A stretch of 38,803 bases of DNA from Gemmatimonas sp. (GTDB lineage Bacteria; Gemmatimonadota; Gemmatimonadetes; Gemmatimonadales; Gemmatimonadaceae). Positions 30,968-38,803 of the stretch are shown one piece after another. The stretch is taken from the NCBI GenBank assembly GCA_021154325.1, contig JAJKIR010000005.1, forward strand, positions 1 through 38,803, in the 5' to 3' direction. A program made the position numbers and the translations under genes. The stretch's first letter is position 1; the number at the start of each line of letters is the position of its first letter. Under the pieces are notes generated by a model, which saw nothing but the letters and a program-made list of their open reading frames with translations, ran no database searches and was not told the DNA's origin.

Positions 30968-33751
30968 CGCGCAGCTGAGATCCGACTCCGATTTCTCGAC
31001 TACTTTCGTCGTGCCGGACATGAGATTCGGCCGAGCTCCTCTCTCGTTCCCGGCGACGATCCGACCCTGCTGTTCACCAACGCGGGCATGGTGCAGTTCA
31101 AGAAGATCTTCCTCGGTCTCGAGGAGCCCTCGTTTGGCCGACGCGCGACCACGTCGCAGAAGTGCGTGCGCGCGGGCGGCAAGCACAACGATCTCGAACA
31201 GGTGGGCCACACTGCGCGTCACCACACCTTCTTCGAGATGCTCGGCAACTTCTCGTTCGGCGACTACTTCAAGCGTGAGGCGATCGCGTTCGCGTGGGAG
31301 TTCGTCACGGGGGAGCTCGCGTTCGACCCGGCGGAGATTCGCGTATCGGTCCACCACGCCGACGACGAGGCGCGGGCGCTCTGGCGCGAGATCGCGGGGC
31401 TTCCCGACTCGCGCATCTACGGCCTGAGCGACAAGGACAACTTCTGGCAGATGGCGGACACGGGGCCGTGCGGCCCCTGCTCGGAGATCTACGTCGATCT
31501 TGCCCACCTCGCGAACGATTGGCGCTATCCGAGGGGCGCGCACGGCGAGTGGACGGAGGAGCACGAGGAGTACTCGCTCGAGGGGTTCGTCGAGGGCGCC
31601 GAAGCCGGACGCTTCCTCGAGATCTGGAACCTCGTGTTCATGCAGTACGATCGGCAATCCGACGGAACGCTCGTCCCGTTGCCCAAGCCGTCCGTCGACA
31701 CGGGCGCTGGTCTCGAGCGCATTGCCGCGGCGCTGCAGGGCGTCACCAACAACTACCACACGGATCTCTTCTCGCCGCTCCTTCGCAAGGTGGAGGAGGT
31801 CGTCGGCATTCCGTACTGGGGACGTGAGAGCGACGAGCTGCGTTCGGGGTTGCGTGTGCGCGGTGGACACGGCGGCTCGGACGTGCTCTCCAACAGCGTG
31901 TCGCCGGCCTCCTTCCGTGTGCTCGCGGATCACGCACGCGCGGTCGCGTTTCTCCTCGCCGACGGCGTCTTCCCCTCGAACGAAGGACGCGGATATGTGC
32001 TTCGTCGCATCCTGCGACGCGCGGTGCGACATGCGTGGCTGCTCGGCCGCAAGGAGCCGACGCTCGTCGACGTCGTCGCGACGGTGATCGAGACGATGCA
32101 CGACAAGTACCCCGAGCTGAAATCGCGCGCCAAGCACATGCTCGAGACCACGCGCGTCGAGGAGCAGGGCTTTCTCACCACGATCGAGGGCGGCCTCTCG
32201 CGCTTCGAGCAGATCGCGCCGACGCTCACCGCTGACGGCGGCACCGACGTGCGCGGCACCGTGAGTGGTGAGGACGCGTTCCGCCTCTACGACACCTTCG
32301 GATTCCCGATCGATCTCACCGAGCTGATGGCACGCGAGCGGGGCTACACCGTCGACATCGCCGGGTTCGAGGCCGCGCTCCAGAATCAGCGTCGTCGCTC
32401 TCAGGAGGAGCGCAAGGCGAAGAAGCTGACCGTCGAAACCGACGTGCTCACCGATTGGGCACAGTGGGAGCTGCCGCCCGGCGAGAAGTCGGCCGAGGGC
32501 ACGTTCGTCGGCTACGACACGGTGGAGATCGAGACACAGGCCACGGCAGTGCGGCATCTTCCGGATGGTCGCGTCGCCGTGCTCCTGCGCGAATCGCCCT
32601 TCTATGCGGAGTCGGGCGGGCAGATCTCGGATCACGGCGAGATCGTCGGCGACGGCTGGCGCGTCGAGGTAGACGACGTGCGAAAGATCGAAGGTCGCCC
32701 GGCGGCGGTCGGTCCGCTCGCGGGCACTTTCCGCTTCGGCCGCGCGACCGCGCGCGTCCCCAGCGAGCAGCGCCGCGAAACAGAACGCAATCACACCGCG
32801 ACGCACCTGCTCCATGCCGCCCTGCGCCAGGTCCTCGGCGAAGCCGTTCATCAAGCAGGATCGCTCGTCGCACCGGAGCGCCTTCGTTTCGACTTTACTC
32901 ATCACGGCCCCGTCAAGCGCGAGCGGCTCGAGGAGATCGAGGCCATCGTTAATCGCGAGATCTGGCGCGCGACGCCGGTGACCACCGACGAGATGGCGTA
33001 TCAGGAGGCGCGCGCGGCGGGCGCGATGGCGCTCTTCAACGAGAAATACGGCGACGTGGTGCGCGTGGTGCGGATTCCGGGCTTCTCGATGGAGCTCTGT
33101 GGCGGAACGCACGTGCGCAACACGGCGCAGATCGGGTTCTTCAAGATCGTCAGCGAGACTGGTGTCGCGGCCGGCGTCCGACGCATCGAAGCGGTGACTG
33201 GCCCCGGTGCGTACGAGTTCGTCCTCGCGGAGGAGCGACAGCTCCATCGCGTCGCCGAAGTGCTGCGCGTGCCCGGTGACCAGCTCGAGCGGCGCGTCGC
33301 GCAGCTACTCGAGGAACGCCGCGCTCTGGAGCGTCGGCTCGAGGAGGCGATGCGCGGTGGCGGCGATCAGCTCCAGTCGTTGCTCGAGAAGTCGGTATCG
33401 GTCGGCAGGAATGGTGCGCGCTACGTCTCCGGCACGGTGCGCGCGGGCGACGTGCGCGAGCTGCAGGTGTTCGGCGACGCGCTCCGGGAGCGGCTTGGCA
33501 CTGGCGTCGGCGTGGTTGGCAGCAAGTTCCCGGACGGGAAGGGAGGTCTGATTGTCGTCGTGAGCGACGATCTGCGCGAGCGGGGCATTCGCGCCGACGC
33601 GCTCGTGAAAGAGATTGCCGCCGCCGCGGGCGGGAGAGGCGGTGGCAAGGCTCACATGGCGCAGGCGGGGCTGCCCGACGCGGATCGGTTCGAGGAGGCG
33701 GCGCAGCGCGGGCTGGAACTGGTGGGCGCCGCACTCTCGGACGGTGCATGA
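30965..33751 (+). CDS. alaS: Alanyl-tRNA synthetase
   Basis: AlaRS charges tRNA-Ala and edits mischarged Ser and Gly. The 928-aa protein carries the class II catalytic core from the N-terminus (RFLDYFRRAGHEIRPSSSLVP, LFTNAGMVQFKKIFLG, RHHTFFEMLGNFSFGDYFK). It then has the tRNA-recognition domain and an editing domain with the zinc ligands HTATH (in NHTATHLLHAAL) and CGGTH (in ELCGGTHVRNT). The C-terminal DHHA1/C-Ala domain ends in GGRGGGKAHMAQAGLPD. The frame is open from ATG 30905, which would add 20 residues encoded by the palindrome. Homologues start RAAEIRLRFLDYF, so ATG 30965 is chosen. The stop overlaps the next small gene by four bases (ATGA). Confidence 0.97.
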   Translation: MRAAEIRLRFLDYFRRAGHEIRPSSSLVPGDDPTLLFTNAGMVQFKKIFLGLEEPSFGRRATTSQKCVRAGGKHNDLEQVGHTARHHTFFEMLGNFSFGDYFKREAIAFAWEFVTGELAFDPAEIRVSVHHADDEARALWREIAGLPDSRIYGLSDKDNFWQMADTGPCGPCSEIYVDLAHLANDWRYPRGAHGEWTEEHEEYSLEGFVEGAEAGRFLEIWNLVFMQYDRQSDGTLVPLPKPSVDTGAGLERIAAALQGVTNNYHTDLFSPLLRKVEEVVGIPYWGRESDELRSGLRVRGGHGGSDVLSNSVSPASFRVLADHARAVAFLLADGVFPSNEGRGYVLRRILRRAVRHAWLLGRKEPTLVDVVATVIETMHDKYPELKSRAKHMLETTRVEEQGFLTTIEGGLSRFEQIAPTLTADGGTDVRGTVSGEDAFRLYDTFGFPIDLTELMARERGYTVDIAGFEAALQNQRRRSQEERKAKKLTVETDVLTDWAQWELPPGEKSAEGTFVGYDTVEIETQATAVRHLPDGRVAVLLRESPFYAESGGQISDHGEIVGDGWRVEVDDVRKIEGRPAAVGPLAGTFRFGRATARVPSEQRRETERNHTATHLLHAALRQVLGEAVHQAGSLVAPERLRFDFTHHGPVKRERLEEIEAIVNREIWRATPVTTDEMAYQEARAAGAMALFNEKYGDVVRVVRIPGFSMELCGGTHVRNTAQIGFFKIVSETGVAAGVRRIEAVTGPGAYEFVLAEERQLHRVAEVLRVPGDQLERRVAQLLEERRALERRLEEAMRGGGDQLQSLLEKSVSVGRNGARYVSGTVRAGDVRELQVFGDALRERLGTGVGVVGSKFPDGKGGLIVVVSDDLRERGIRADALVKEIAAAAGGRGGGKAHMAQAGLPDADRFEEAAQRGLELVGAALSDGA

Positions 33752-34086
33752 CCGTCGGCGATTGGATTCGTACACGTTCGCCAGCGCCGCCGCCGGCGTT
33801 TGCGGCCCGTGTCATCGCCTCGTTAGGCAGCCGAGCAGATGAGGATGCCGCGCGCGCCGCGGAGTGCTGTCTGGATGCCGCGATCGCGCTCCTCGAGCAG
33901 CTTCTCGCGGGCGATCCGCTCGATCGGAGCGACGCGTCGGCGCTGCTCGCGGCGGACGCTCTCGTCACGTACGCCTTCGAAGCGGCGGCCGACGCGCCGG
34001 ACAGCCTCGACGATCGTGCGGCGCGCGCGATGCTGCGTCTGGCCGCCGTGGCAGGTGACGGCAGGCAGGCTGCTCACGAGCGATGA
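33748..34086 (+). CDS. Small protein of unknown function between alaS and the PHP phosphatase gene
   Basis: The product is a 112-aa protein I do not recognise. It begins MTVGDWIRTRSPAPPPAFAARVIASLG and is otherwise alanine-rich and helical. One pair of cysteines (about residues 40-41, ECCLDAAIALLEQLLAG) and no transmembrane segment or signal are seen. The GC-rich third codon positions and exact ATGA overlaps with both neighbours (alaS upstream, the PHP gene downstream) argue that it is a real, translated gene. A role linked to alanyl-tRNA or to the phosphatase is unsupported. Confidence 0.7.
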   Translation: MTVGDWIRTRSPAPPPAFAARVIASLGSRADEDAARAAECCLDAAIALLEQLLAGDPLDRSDASALLAADALVTYAFEAAADAPDSLDDRAARAMLRLAAVAGDGRQAAHER

Positions 34087-34838
34087 TCGACGTCCACACG
34101 CATCTCCTGCCAGGCGTGGATGATGGCTCCCCCTCCGCCGAGGTCTCGATCCCGATCCTCGAGCGATTCGTCGCCGACGGTGTGCAGGTGGTCGTCTGCA
34201 CGCCGCATCTCGACGCGTCTCAGGCCGCGCATGCACCGCACGAGCGGCACGCCGAGATCCTGACAGCATTGCGTGCGCAGGCGACGGTGAGCCCGGAGCT
34301 GCGGCTCGGGTGGGAGATCATGCTCGACGCACCCGGCATCGACCTGCGCGATCCACGCTTGTCCCTCGGTGGTTCGACGGCGGTGCTCGTGGAGTTTCCG
34401 CGCATGATGATTCCGCCTAACGCGTCCGAGGAGCTGTTCCGGCTCCGGATGAGCGGTGTCGTGCCCGTGCTTGCCCACCCGGAGCGATACTGGGGCTGCA
34501 CGGCGGATCACGTGGAGGAGTGGCGCCGTGTCGGTGCCGCCATCCAGATGGACGTCGCCGGTGTATTCGCGACCGGCTCGCAGGGTACGTTGGCGGCGAC
34601 GCTCCTCGAGCGCGGACTCGTGGATCTTCTCGCCAGCGACACACATGGCGATGCGCGAGCCCTGCTCCCAGCGAAGAAGTGGCTCATCGAGCTCGGTGCC
34701 GATGATACCGCCGACCTCCTGACGCGGCGCAACGCTGCGCATCTGCTGGCGAATGAGCCGGTGGAGCCGGTGCCGTGCCTCGAGCGCCGCCGCGGCATGT
34801 TCGGTCGCCTCAAGGAGCTTCTCCTCGGCAGCCGCTGA
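34083..34838 (+). CDS. CpsB/YwqE-type PHP-domain tyrosine-protein phosphatase
   Basis: These manganese-dependent phosphatases dephosphorylate bacterial tyrosine kinases that control polysaccharide export. The 251-aa protein has the PHP motifs: H5 and H7 in IDVHTHLLPGVDDG, and H42 in VCTPHLD. E78 in GWEIMLD, H132 in LAHPERY, and D186 and H188 in LASDTHGD complete the set. The C-terminus ends in a basic helix (RRRGMFGRLKELLLGSR). No tyrosine kinase or capsule gene lies nearby, so the target is unknown; a general PHP phosphoesterase is an alternative. ATG 34083 overlaps the upstream stop by four bases. A CCTAACG site lies three bases after its stop. Confidence 0.87.
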   Translation: MIDVHTHLLPGVDDGSPSAEVSIPILERFVADGVQVVVCTPHLDASQAAHAPHERHAEILTALRAQATVSPELRLGWEIMLDAPGIDLRDPRLSLGGSTAVLVEFPRMMIPPNASEELFRLRMSGVVPVLAHPERYWGCTADHVEEWRRVGAAIQMDVAGVFATGSQGTLAATLLERGLVDLLASDTHGDARALLPAKKWLIELGADDTADLLTRRNAAHLLANEPVEPVPCLERRRGMFGRLKELLLGSR

Positions 34839-34901
34839 TTACCTAACGAGCGATCAGTTCCCGACGTCACCGCCCGCGCAACCCACCTTCCCACTCGATC
34901 G

Positions 34902-35474
34902 ATGCCGGCTCCGGGAGCCCAATTCACAGAGGCGCTGCGCGATCTGGCCGCGCTCGCCGAACGCGTCGCCGAAAGCCTCGGCCCTCAGCTCGACGTGGCG
35001 CTCGGTCTGGTCGAAGACACCGTGCGAAGCGGCGGCACGCTCTTCTTCTGCGGCAACGGCGGCAGCGCCGCGGACGCCCAACATCTCGCGACGGAGTACG
35101 TCGTCCGATACATGCGGAATCGCCGCGCGTATCCGGCGATCGCGCTGACCACGGATACGTCGCTTCTGACGGCGGCCGGGAACGATCTCGGCTTCGAGTC
35201 GATTTTCGCGCGGCAAATCGAGGCGTTGGCGAAAGCGGGCGACCTGTTGATCATTCACTCGACGAGCGGATCCTCGCCGAACGTCTTGCGCGCGGCCGAG
35301 GCGGCGCGGGCGCGCGGCGTGCCGGTGCTCGCCTTCAGTGCGCGCGATGGAGGACCGCTGCGCGAGCTCGCCGACCATTCGGTCATCATCCCAACTGATC
35401 GCACGGACCGCGCCCAGGAGCTGCATCTGTGCATCGAGCACATTATTTGTGATCTGGTGGAGCGAACGCTGTGA
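34902..35474 (+). CDS. gmhA: Phosphoheptose isomerase (SIS domain)
   Basis: GmhA converts sedoheptulose-7-phosphate to D-glycero-D-manno-heptose-7-phosphate, the first step toward the ADP-heptose of LPS cores. The 190-aa protein has the SIS fold with FFCGNGGSAADAQHLATEYVVRY (N52, H61, E65), TTDTSLLTAAGNDLGFESIF and the phosphate-binding S120-T-S-G-S-S125. RAQELHLCIEHIICDLVE near the end matches the GmhA active site (Q172, H180). Related DiaA-like SIS proteins share the fold but lack some of these residues. No other heptose gene is in the window. The SDR gene starts four bases before its stop. Confidence 0.88.
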   Translation: MPAPGAQFTEALRDLAALAERVAESLGPQLDVALGLVEDTVRSGGTLFFCGNGGSAADAQHLATEYVVRYMRNRRAYPAIALTTDTSLLTAAGNDLGFESIFARQIEALAKAGDLLIIHSTSGSSPNVLRAAEAARARGVPVLAFSARDGGPLRELADHSVIIPTDRTDRAQELHLCIEHIICDLVERTL

Positions 35475-36226
35475 ACACTCTTCGTGGGAAGCGGGCACTG
35501 GTGACGGGCGGCTCGCGCGGCATCGGCGCGGCAACGGCACTGCTCTTCGCCGAATATGGCGTGGACGTTGCGATCGGCTACCGGTCGCGCAAGGAGGACG
35601 CGACGCGCATCGTCGACGAGGCGAAAGCGCACGGTGTACGGGCATTCGCATATGCTCATGACATCGGTTCGCGGGACGGCGCGGAAACACTGGTCCGCGG
35701 CGCCGTGGCCGATCTCGGCGCTCTCGATTTCTTCGTCGGCAACGCCGGCATCTGGCCGTCGGACGACGTGCCGGTCACCGACATGGACGACATGCGGTGG
35801 CGCCGCACGATGCTCGAGAACGTCGATTCGATGTTCTTCACCACTCGCGCCGCCGCGCGCGCGATGAACGACAACGGCCGGATCGTATTGGTCTCGAGCA
35901 CCGCGGGGCAGCGCGGCGAAGCCTTCCACGCGGACTACGCGGCGTCCAAGGGCGCGATGATCTCGTACGTCAAGTCGTTATGCATCGAGCTGGCGAAGCG
36001 TGGCATCACCGTGAACAGTGTCGCGCCGGGCTGGGTGGATACCGAGATGTGCGAAGGGCCATTCGCGGCCGGCGGCCGCGATCGCATCTCTGCGTCGATT
36101 CCACTCGGCCGGGTGGCACACCCGCGTGACATCGCCGGCCCGATCATCTTTCTCTGCTCGGAGCTCGGGCGGCACATCACGGGCGAGATCCTCAACGTCA
36201 ACGGCGGCAGCGTGCTCGTCGGATGA
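35471..36226 (+). CDS. Short-chain dehydrogenase/reductase, FabG-like
   Basis: This is an NAD(P)-dependent oxidoreductase of the classical SDR family, 251 aa. The cofactor loop TGGSRGIG is at residues 12-19 and NAG at 91-93. The catalytic Ser143, Tyr156 and Lys160 are in VSSTAGQRGEAFHADYAASK. It ends with the FabG-type C-terminus HITGEILNVNGGSVLVG. YRSR after the second strand suggests a preference for NADPH. Its substrate cannot be named; a role in fatty-acid reduction or sugar metabolism is possible. The GTG start overlaps gmhA by four bases and the stop overlaps the asparaginase by four. Confidence 0.88.
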   Translation: MNTLRGKRALVTGGSRGIGAATALLFAEYGVDVAIGYRSRKEDATRIVDEAKAHGVRAFAYAHDIGSRDGAETLVRGAVADLGALDFFVGNAGIWPSDDVPVTDMDDMRWRRTMLENVDSMFFTTRAAARAMNDNGRIVLVSSTAGQRGEAFHADYAASKGAMISYVKSLCIELAKRGITVNSVAPGWVDTEMCEGPFAAGGRDRISASIPLGRVAHPRDIAGPIIFLCSELGRHITGEILNVNGGSVLVG

Positions 36227-37191
36227 TCGTTCTCCTCTTCACCGGCGGCACGATCTCGATGCGACACGATCCGGCCGCGGGTGGCGCCGTGCCGTCACTC
36301 TCGGGCCGCGACATCATCGCGCTCGCGCCGGCAATCGAGCAGATCGCGCATGTTGAGATCGTGGACTTCGGCGCCTACCCCGGGCCGCACATGACGACCG
36401 ACCGGATGTGGGCTCTGCGGAATGCGCTCGAGGCGCAGCTCGCGCGGCCGGAGGTGCAGGGGATCGTCGTCACCCACGGTACCGACTCGCTCGAGGAGTC
36501 GGCGTATCTGGTTGCGCGCTCGCTCGCCGCCACGAAGCCGATCGTCTTCACCGGCGCGATGCGCACCTCGAGCGACCTCGGATGGGACGGCCCCGCGAAT
36601 CTCGGCGCGGCGGTGCGCGTTGCCGCGAGCGACGAGGCGAGCGGGTACGGCGTCCTCGTCGCGATGTGCGATCGGATCTTCTCCGCGCTCGACGTGACCA
36701 AGGCGCATACGCATACCGTCGACGCCTTCGAGAGCCCTGGACTCGGCCCGTTAGGCGTCATCGACGACGGCCAGGTGGTCTTTCGTCGCGCGTTGCCGGA
36801 GCTACCCGCACCGGTCGTCACGACTTCACTCGCCGGCCCGGTGGACATCGTTTACGCGTGGGCAGGAGCCGACTCGCGGCTGCTCGATGCGTCGCGGCGT
36901 GACGCGCGAGGGGTGATCGTTGCCGGGATGGGTCGTGGCAACGTCCCTCCCGCCATGATCGATGGCATCGAGCGCTGGCACGCGGACGGCAAGCCGGTTG
37001 TCATCGCATCCCGCGTGCAGCGGGGACGTGTCGGACGCACCTACGGCTACCCCGGAGGCGCGCGTCGCCTGCACGATCGCGGAGCCATTCTCGCAGGCAG
37101 CCGCCGCCCGCAACAGGCCCGCATCGATCTGATGCTCGCGTTAGGCGCCGGCTTGAGCGTCGACGCGATCCGGGAGCTGTTCGAAGGCTGA
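36223..37191 (+). CDS. L-asparaginase
   Basis: This enzyme hydrolyses asparagine to aspartate and ammonia. The 322-aa protein has the N-terminal active-site loop LLFTGGTISM (nucleophile Thr10) and the second motif IVVTHGTDSLEESAYL (Thr87, Asp88). IVFTGAMRTSSDLGWDGPANL follows. No signal peptide is present, which fits a cytoplasmic type I-like enzyme rather than the secreted type II. It is the last gene of the overlapping gmhA-SDR-asparaginase group. The downstream gene is convergent, and no clear terminator lies in the 36-base gap. Two GTTAGGC sites lie inside the gene (36750, 37140). Confidence 0.92.
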   Translation: MIVLLFTGGTISMRHDPAAGGAVPSLSGRDIIALAPAIEQIAHVEIVDFGAYPGPHMTTDRMWALRNALEAQLARPEVQGIVVTHGTDSLEESAYLVARSLAATKPIVFTGAMRTSSDLGWDGPANLGAAVRVAASDEASGYGVLVAMCDRIFSALDVTKAHTHTVDAFESPGLGPLGVIDDGQVVFRRALPELPAPVVTTSLAGPVDIVYAWAGADSRLLDASRRDARGVIVAGMGRGNVPPAMIDGIERWHADGKPVVIASRVQRGRVGRTYGYPGGARRLHDRGAILAGSRRPQQARIDLMLALGAGLSVDAIRELFEG

Positions 37192-37227
37192 AGGTTTGTC
37201 CGCGCGGCCCGTACAGCGTTGGCGCGG

Positions 37228-37632
37228 TTACGACTGGCCGCGCTTTCGCCAGGTATGAAAGCAGCGCCAGTCGAACTCCTGGGCGGCGCGCATCTGGTCC
37301 GGGAATCCGAAATAATCGGTCCACCCTTCCTGCTGCGCGCGCCAGCGACAGCACCAGCCGAAGTCGAAGACGTGCGTCGAGCTGCGCGTGCGCGCCTCGA
37401 GCGTTCCGTTGAAGTCCGAGCATCCCGACGATCCCGAGACCGCCACGCCATCAACGGGCAGATCGGGCTCGTTGGCGAGCATCTGCTTGAGCAGGCGCTC
37501 CACCTTCACCCGCGGGATGTACGAGTCGATCCGGATGCGCGGCGCCTCGCCACGCGTGAACAGCAGGCGAACGTCCGCCTTGAAGTGCTCATTCGCGCGC
37601 GAACGCGCGAGCAATGTCTCCAACTCTTCCAA
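37228..37632 (-). CDS. Conserved-looking small protein of unknown function, minus strand
   Basis: The product is a 134-aa protein I cannot assign. The N-terminal part is helical and basic (MEELETLLARSRANEHFKADVRLLF, then VKVERLLKQML). It is followed by a compact, Cys/Trp/Phe-rich C-terminal half with VSGSSGCSDFNG, DFGWCCRWRAQQEGW and FGFPDQMRAAQEFDWRCFHTW. The motif-dense second half suggests a structured, possibly metal- or cofactor-binding domain. I chose the TTG at 37632 because GGAGG lies seven bases upstream; the longer frame to 37668 has no such site. Third-position GC bias favours this strand over the opposite-strand frame. It is divergent from the CCA-adding enzyme gene. Confidence 0.72.
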   Translation of the reverse strand: MEELETLLARSRANEHFKADVRLLFTRGEAPRIRIDSYIPRVKVERLLKQMLANEPDLPVDGVAVSGSSGCSDFNGTLEARTRSSTHVFDFGWCCRWRAQQEGWTDYFGFPDQMRAAQEFDWRCFHTWRKRGQS

Positions 37633-37639
37633 CTGACAA

Positions 37640-37644
37640 CCTCC
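37640..37644 (-). promoter_or_regulatory. Ribosome binding site that fixes the TTG start of the minus-strand gene
   Basis: GGAGG on the minus strand lies seven bases before the TTG at 37632-37630. It is one of the best Shine-Dalgarno matches in the window and decides the start over the longer frame. Confidence 0.7.
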
Positions 37645-37803
37645 GGCTGCCGGACTCGGCTGTACCAAATTGGCGCAATCGTAACCAAATATCGCACGTA
37701 GCTCGGCTTCAGTGCACCCCGGATTTTCGCTTCTCGCCCTCCACGTTGGCGGTTATTCTCCACGCCGATAGCCAGCCCCCACAGCGCACAGCTCGCCTCG
37801 CCG

Positions 37804-38803
37804 AATGTCCGTCCTCAATCCACCACCTCCCGTTCTCGAGATCGCCCGCCGGCTGGAAGCCGATGGCCACGAGGCCTGGTGCGTGGGGGGCGCGGTGCGC
37901 GACGCAATCCTCGGCCACCCCCATCTCGATTGGGACCTGGCGACCTCGGCCACTCCAGATGAGGTGCGAGGGGTGTTCGGGAAGCGACGGACCATTCCGG
38001 TCGGCATCCAGTTTGGCACCGTTGGGGTCCTCGACGAGGACGGCACCATGCACGAGGTGACGACCTTCCGGCGCGACGTGCGAACAGACGGCAGGCACGC
38101 CGAGGTAGAATTCGGCGCGTCGCTGGAGGAAGATCTCGCGCGCCGCGACTTCACGATGAATGCGATCGCCTATTCCCCATCCCGCGACGAACTGCGCGAT
38201 CCATTCGACGGGCGCGGTGATCTGGGGAGGCGGCTGGTGCGCGCCGTGGGCGAGGCGGACGAGCGTATGCGCGAAGACCGGCTGCGCGCACTCCGTGCCA
38301 TCCGCTTTGCCGCGCGATTCGGCTTTTCGATCGAGTCCGCGACGCTCGAGGCGATCCGTCGGAGCGCGCCTCACATGAATCGCCTGTCGGCCGAGCGGAT
38401 CCAGCAGGAGCTTCAGAAGACGATGGAGCAGGTGGGCCGACCGGCTGGGGCGCTCGCCCTCTGGAAGAGCACCGGCGTTCTCGCCACTGTCATCCCCGCG
38501 CTCGCCGGGATCGAGGACGCGACAATCGCGGCGCTCGACTGCCTCGCGCTCCCCACGAAGGCCAAACCAGATCGGCTCTTCGAGCGCGTTGCATTGCTTT
38601 TCGTTTCTCTGGGCGAAACGGACGCGCGGACGGCGCTCACGGAGCTGCGGTTCTCTCGCGGCGAGGCGCGACGCGTCTCCGACCTCGCGCGCATCTGGAG
38701 CAGGGTGGCGGTGCCGATGAGCGGAGCGATCGCGTCGGGTGGAATACCCTCCGACGCCGACGTGCGCCGCTGGCTGTCAATCATCGGCCGATTGAATCTC
38801 GTC
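37804..38803 (+). CDS. CCA-adding enzyme / poly(A) polymerase family nucleotidyltransferase (3' truncated)
   Basis: The first 333 codons of a class II tRNA nucleotidyltransferase are present; the frame is still open at the window end. The nucleotidyltransferase head is clear: WCVGGAVRDAILGH, then the metal-binding D-W-D of HLDWDLATSATPDEV. EVTTFRRDVRTDGRHAEVEFGASLEEDLARRDFTMNAIAY follows, with the nucleotide-recognition DRLRALRAIRFAARFGF. A helical neck and body follow. Such enzymes add CCA to tRNA ends or A-tails to RNA; the two cannot be told apart reliably from sequence. ATG 37804 is the assumed start, with a possible TATTCT box at 37754-37759 upstream. Confidence 0.93.

Noticed and set aside
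30731..33247. Very long open frame on the minus strand opposite alaS
   Set aside because: Antisense to a full AlaRS with all motifs; its translation has no recognisable family and the typical shadow composition.
795..37146. The repeated octamer as a Chi or KOPS site
   Set aside because: The copies are equally divided between strands, while those signals are strand-polarised on each replichore.
37219..37701. Plus-strand frame opposite the small minus-strand gene
   Set aside because: It lacks a ribosome binding site and has shadow composition, while the minus strand has GGAGG and a motif-rich product.
1..38803. tRNA, rRNA or insertion sequences
   Set aside because: I saw no cloverleaf with CCA end, rRNA signature, transposase or integrase, although a covariance search was not possible.

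Overview
The window is about 38.8 kb of GC-rich, densely coding bacterial chromosome from a diderm (Gram-negative-type) organism. I infer a member of the Gemmatimonadota or a close relative. Outer-membrane biogenesis genes (lptD, gmhA, a PpiD-like chaperone, a lipoprotein) show the cell plan. The phylum is inferred from gene content, the large TPR proteins and the two hypothetical proteins; a 16S or marker-gene comparison is needed to confirm it. No rRNA, tRNA, CRISPR array, transposase or phage gene was seen. No gene-free stretch exceeds 300 bases; the longest is 254 bases, between recA and recX.

Layout. 1-5350: the tail of a CpoB/YbgF-like TPR gene, tatC, lptD and an FN3-type lipoprotein, ending at a strong hairpin. 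5375-10841: a tightly packed histidine utilisation operon, hutH-hutU-(radical SAM/SPASM gene)-hutI. 10903-14983: a large TPR protein, a long-chain polyprenyl diphosphate synthase, a DUF4321 membrane protein and tatA, closed by a bidirectional terminator. 15088-16917 (minus): a PpiD-like periplasmic isomerase/chaperone, divergent from a second TPR protein (17098-18744). That gene runs into aroQ, pepP, accB, pilT and accC, then comB, ftsK, a DUF3108-type secreted protein, a glycerophosphodiesterase and a YraN nuclease-fold protein. 28852-33751: recA, recX, alaS. 33748-37191: overlapping small genes: an unknown 112-aa protein, a CpsB-type PHP phosphatase, gmhA, an SDR and an L-asparaginase. The window ends with a minus-strand unknown gene and a divergent, truncated CCA-adding enzyme/poly(A) polymerase.

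How the genes relate. tatA and tatC encode parts of twin-arginine export. lptD and gmhA serve LPS assembly and heptose synthesis. accB and accC form the biotin carboxylase half of acetyl-CoA carboxylase, but a pilT motor gene sits between them. recA, recX and yraN form a DNA-processing group, with ftsK nearby. Many genes overlap by 1-8 bases (ATGA, GTGA, TAGTG), so translational coupling is widespread.

The most unusual signals are not genes. (1) A non-palindromic octamer, GCCTAACG/CGTTAGGC, occurs 17 times, with three more 7-of-8 copies. It is equally split between strands, mostly inside genes, and accounts for many of the rare TTA and CTA leucine codons. (2) A 64-base near-perfect palindrome lies across the alaS start codon and contains a -10-like box positioned for a leaderless mRNA. 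(3) GCTCGC-rich, partly inverted repeats bracket recX. (4) A radical SAM gene is nested in the hut operon, which lacks any gene for the last pathway steps.
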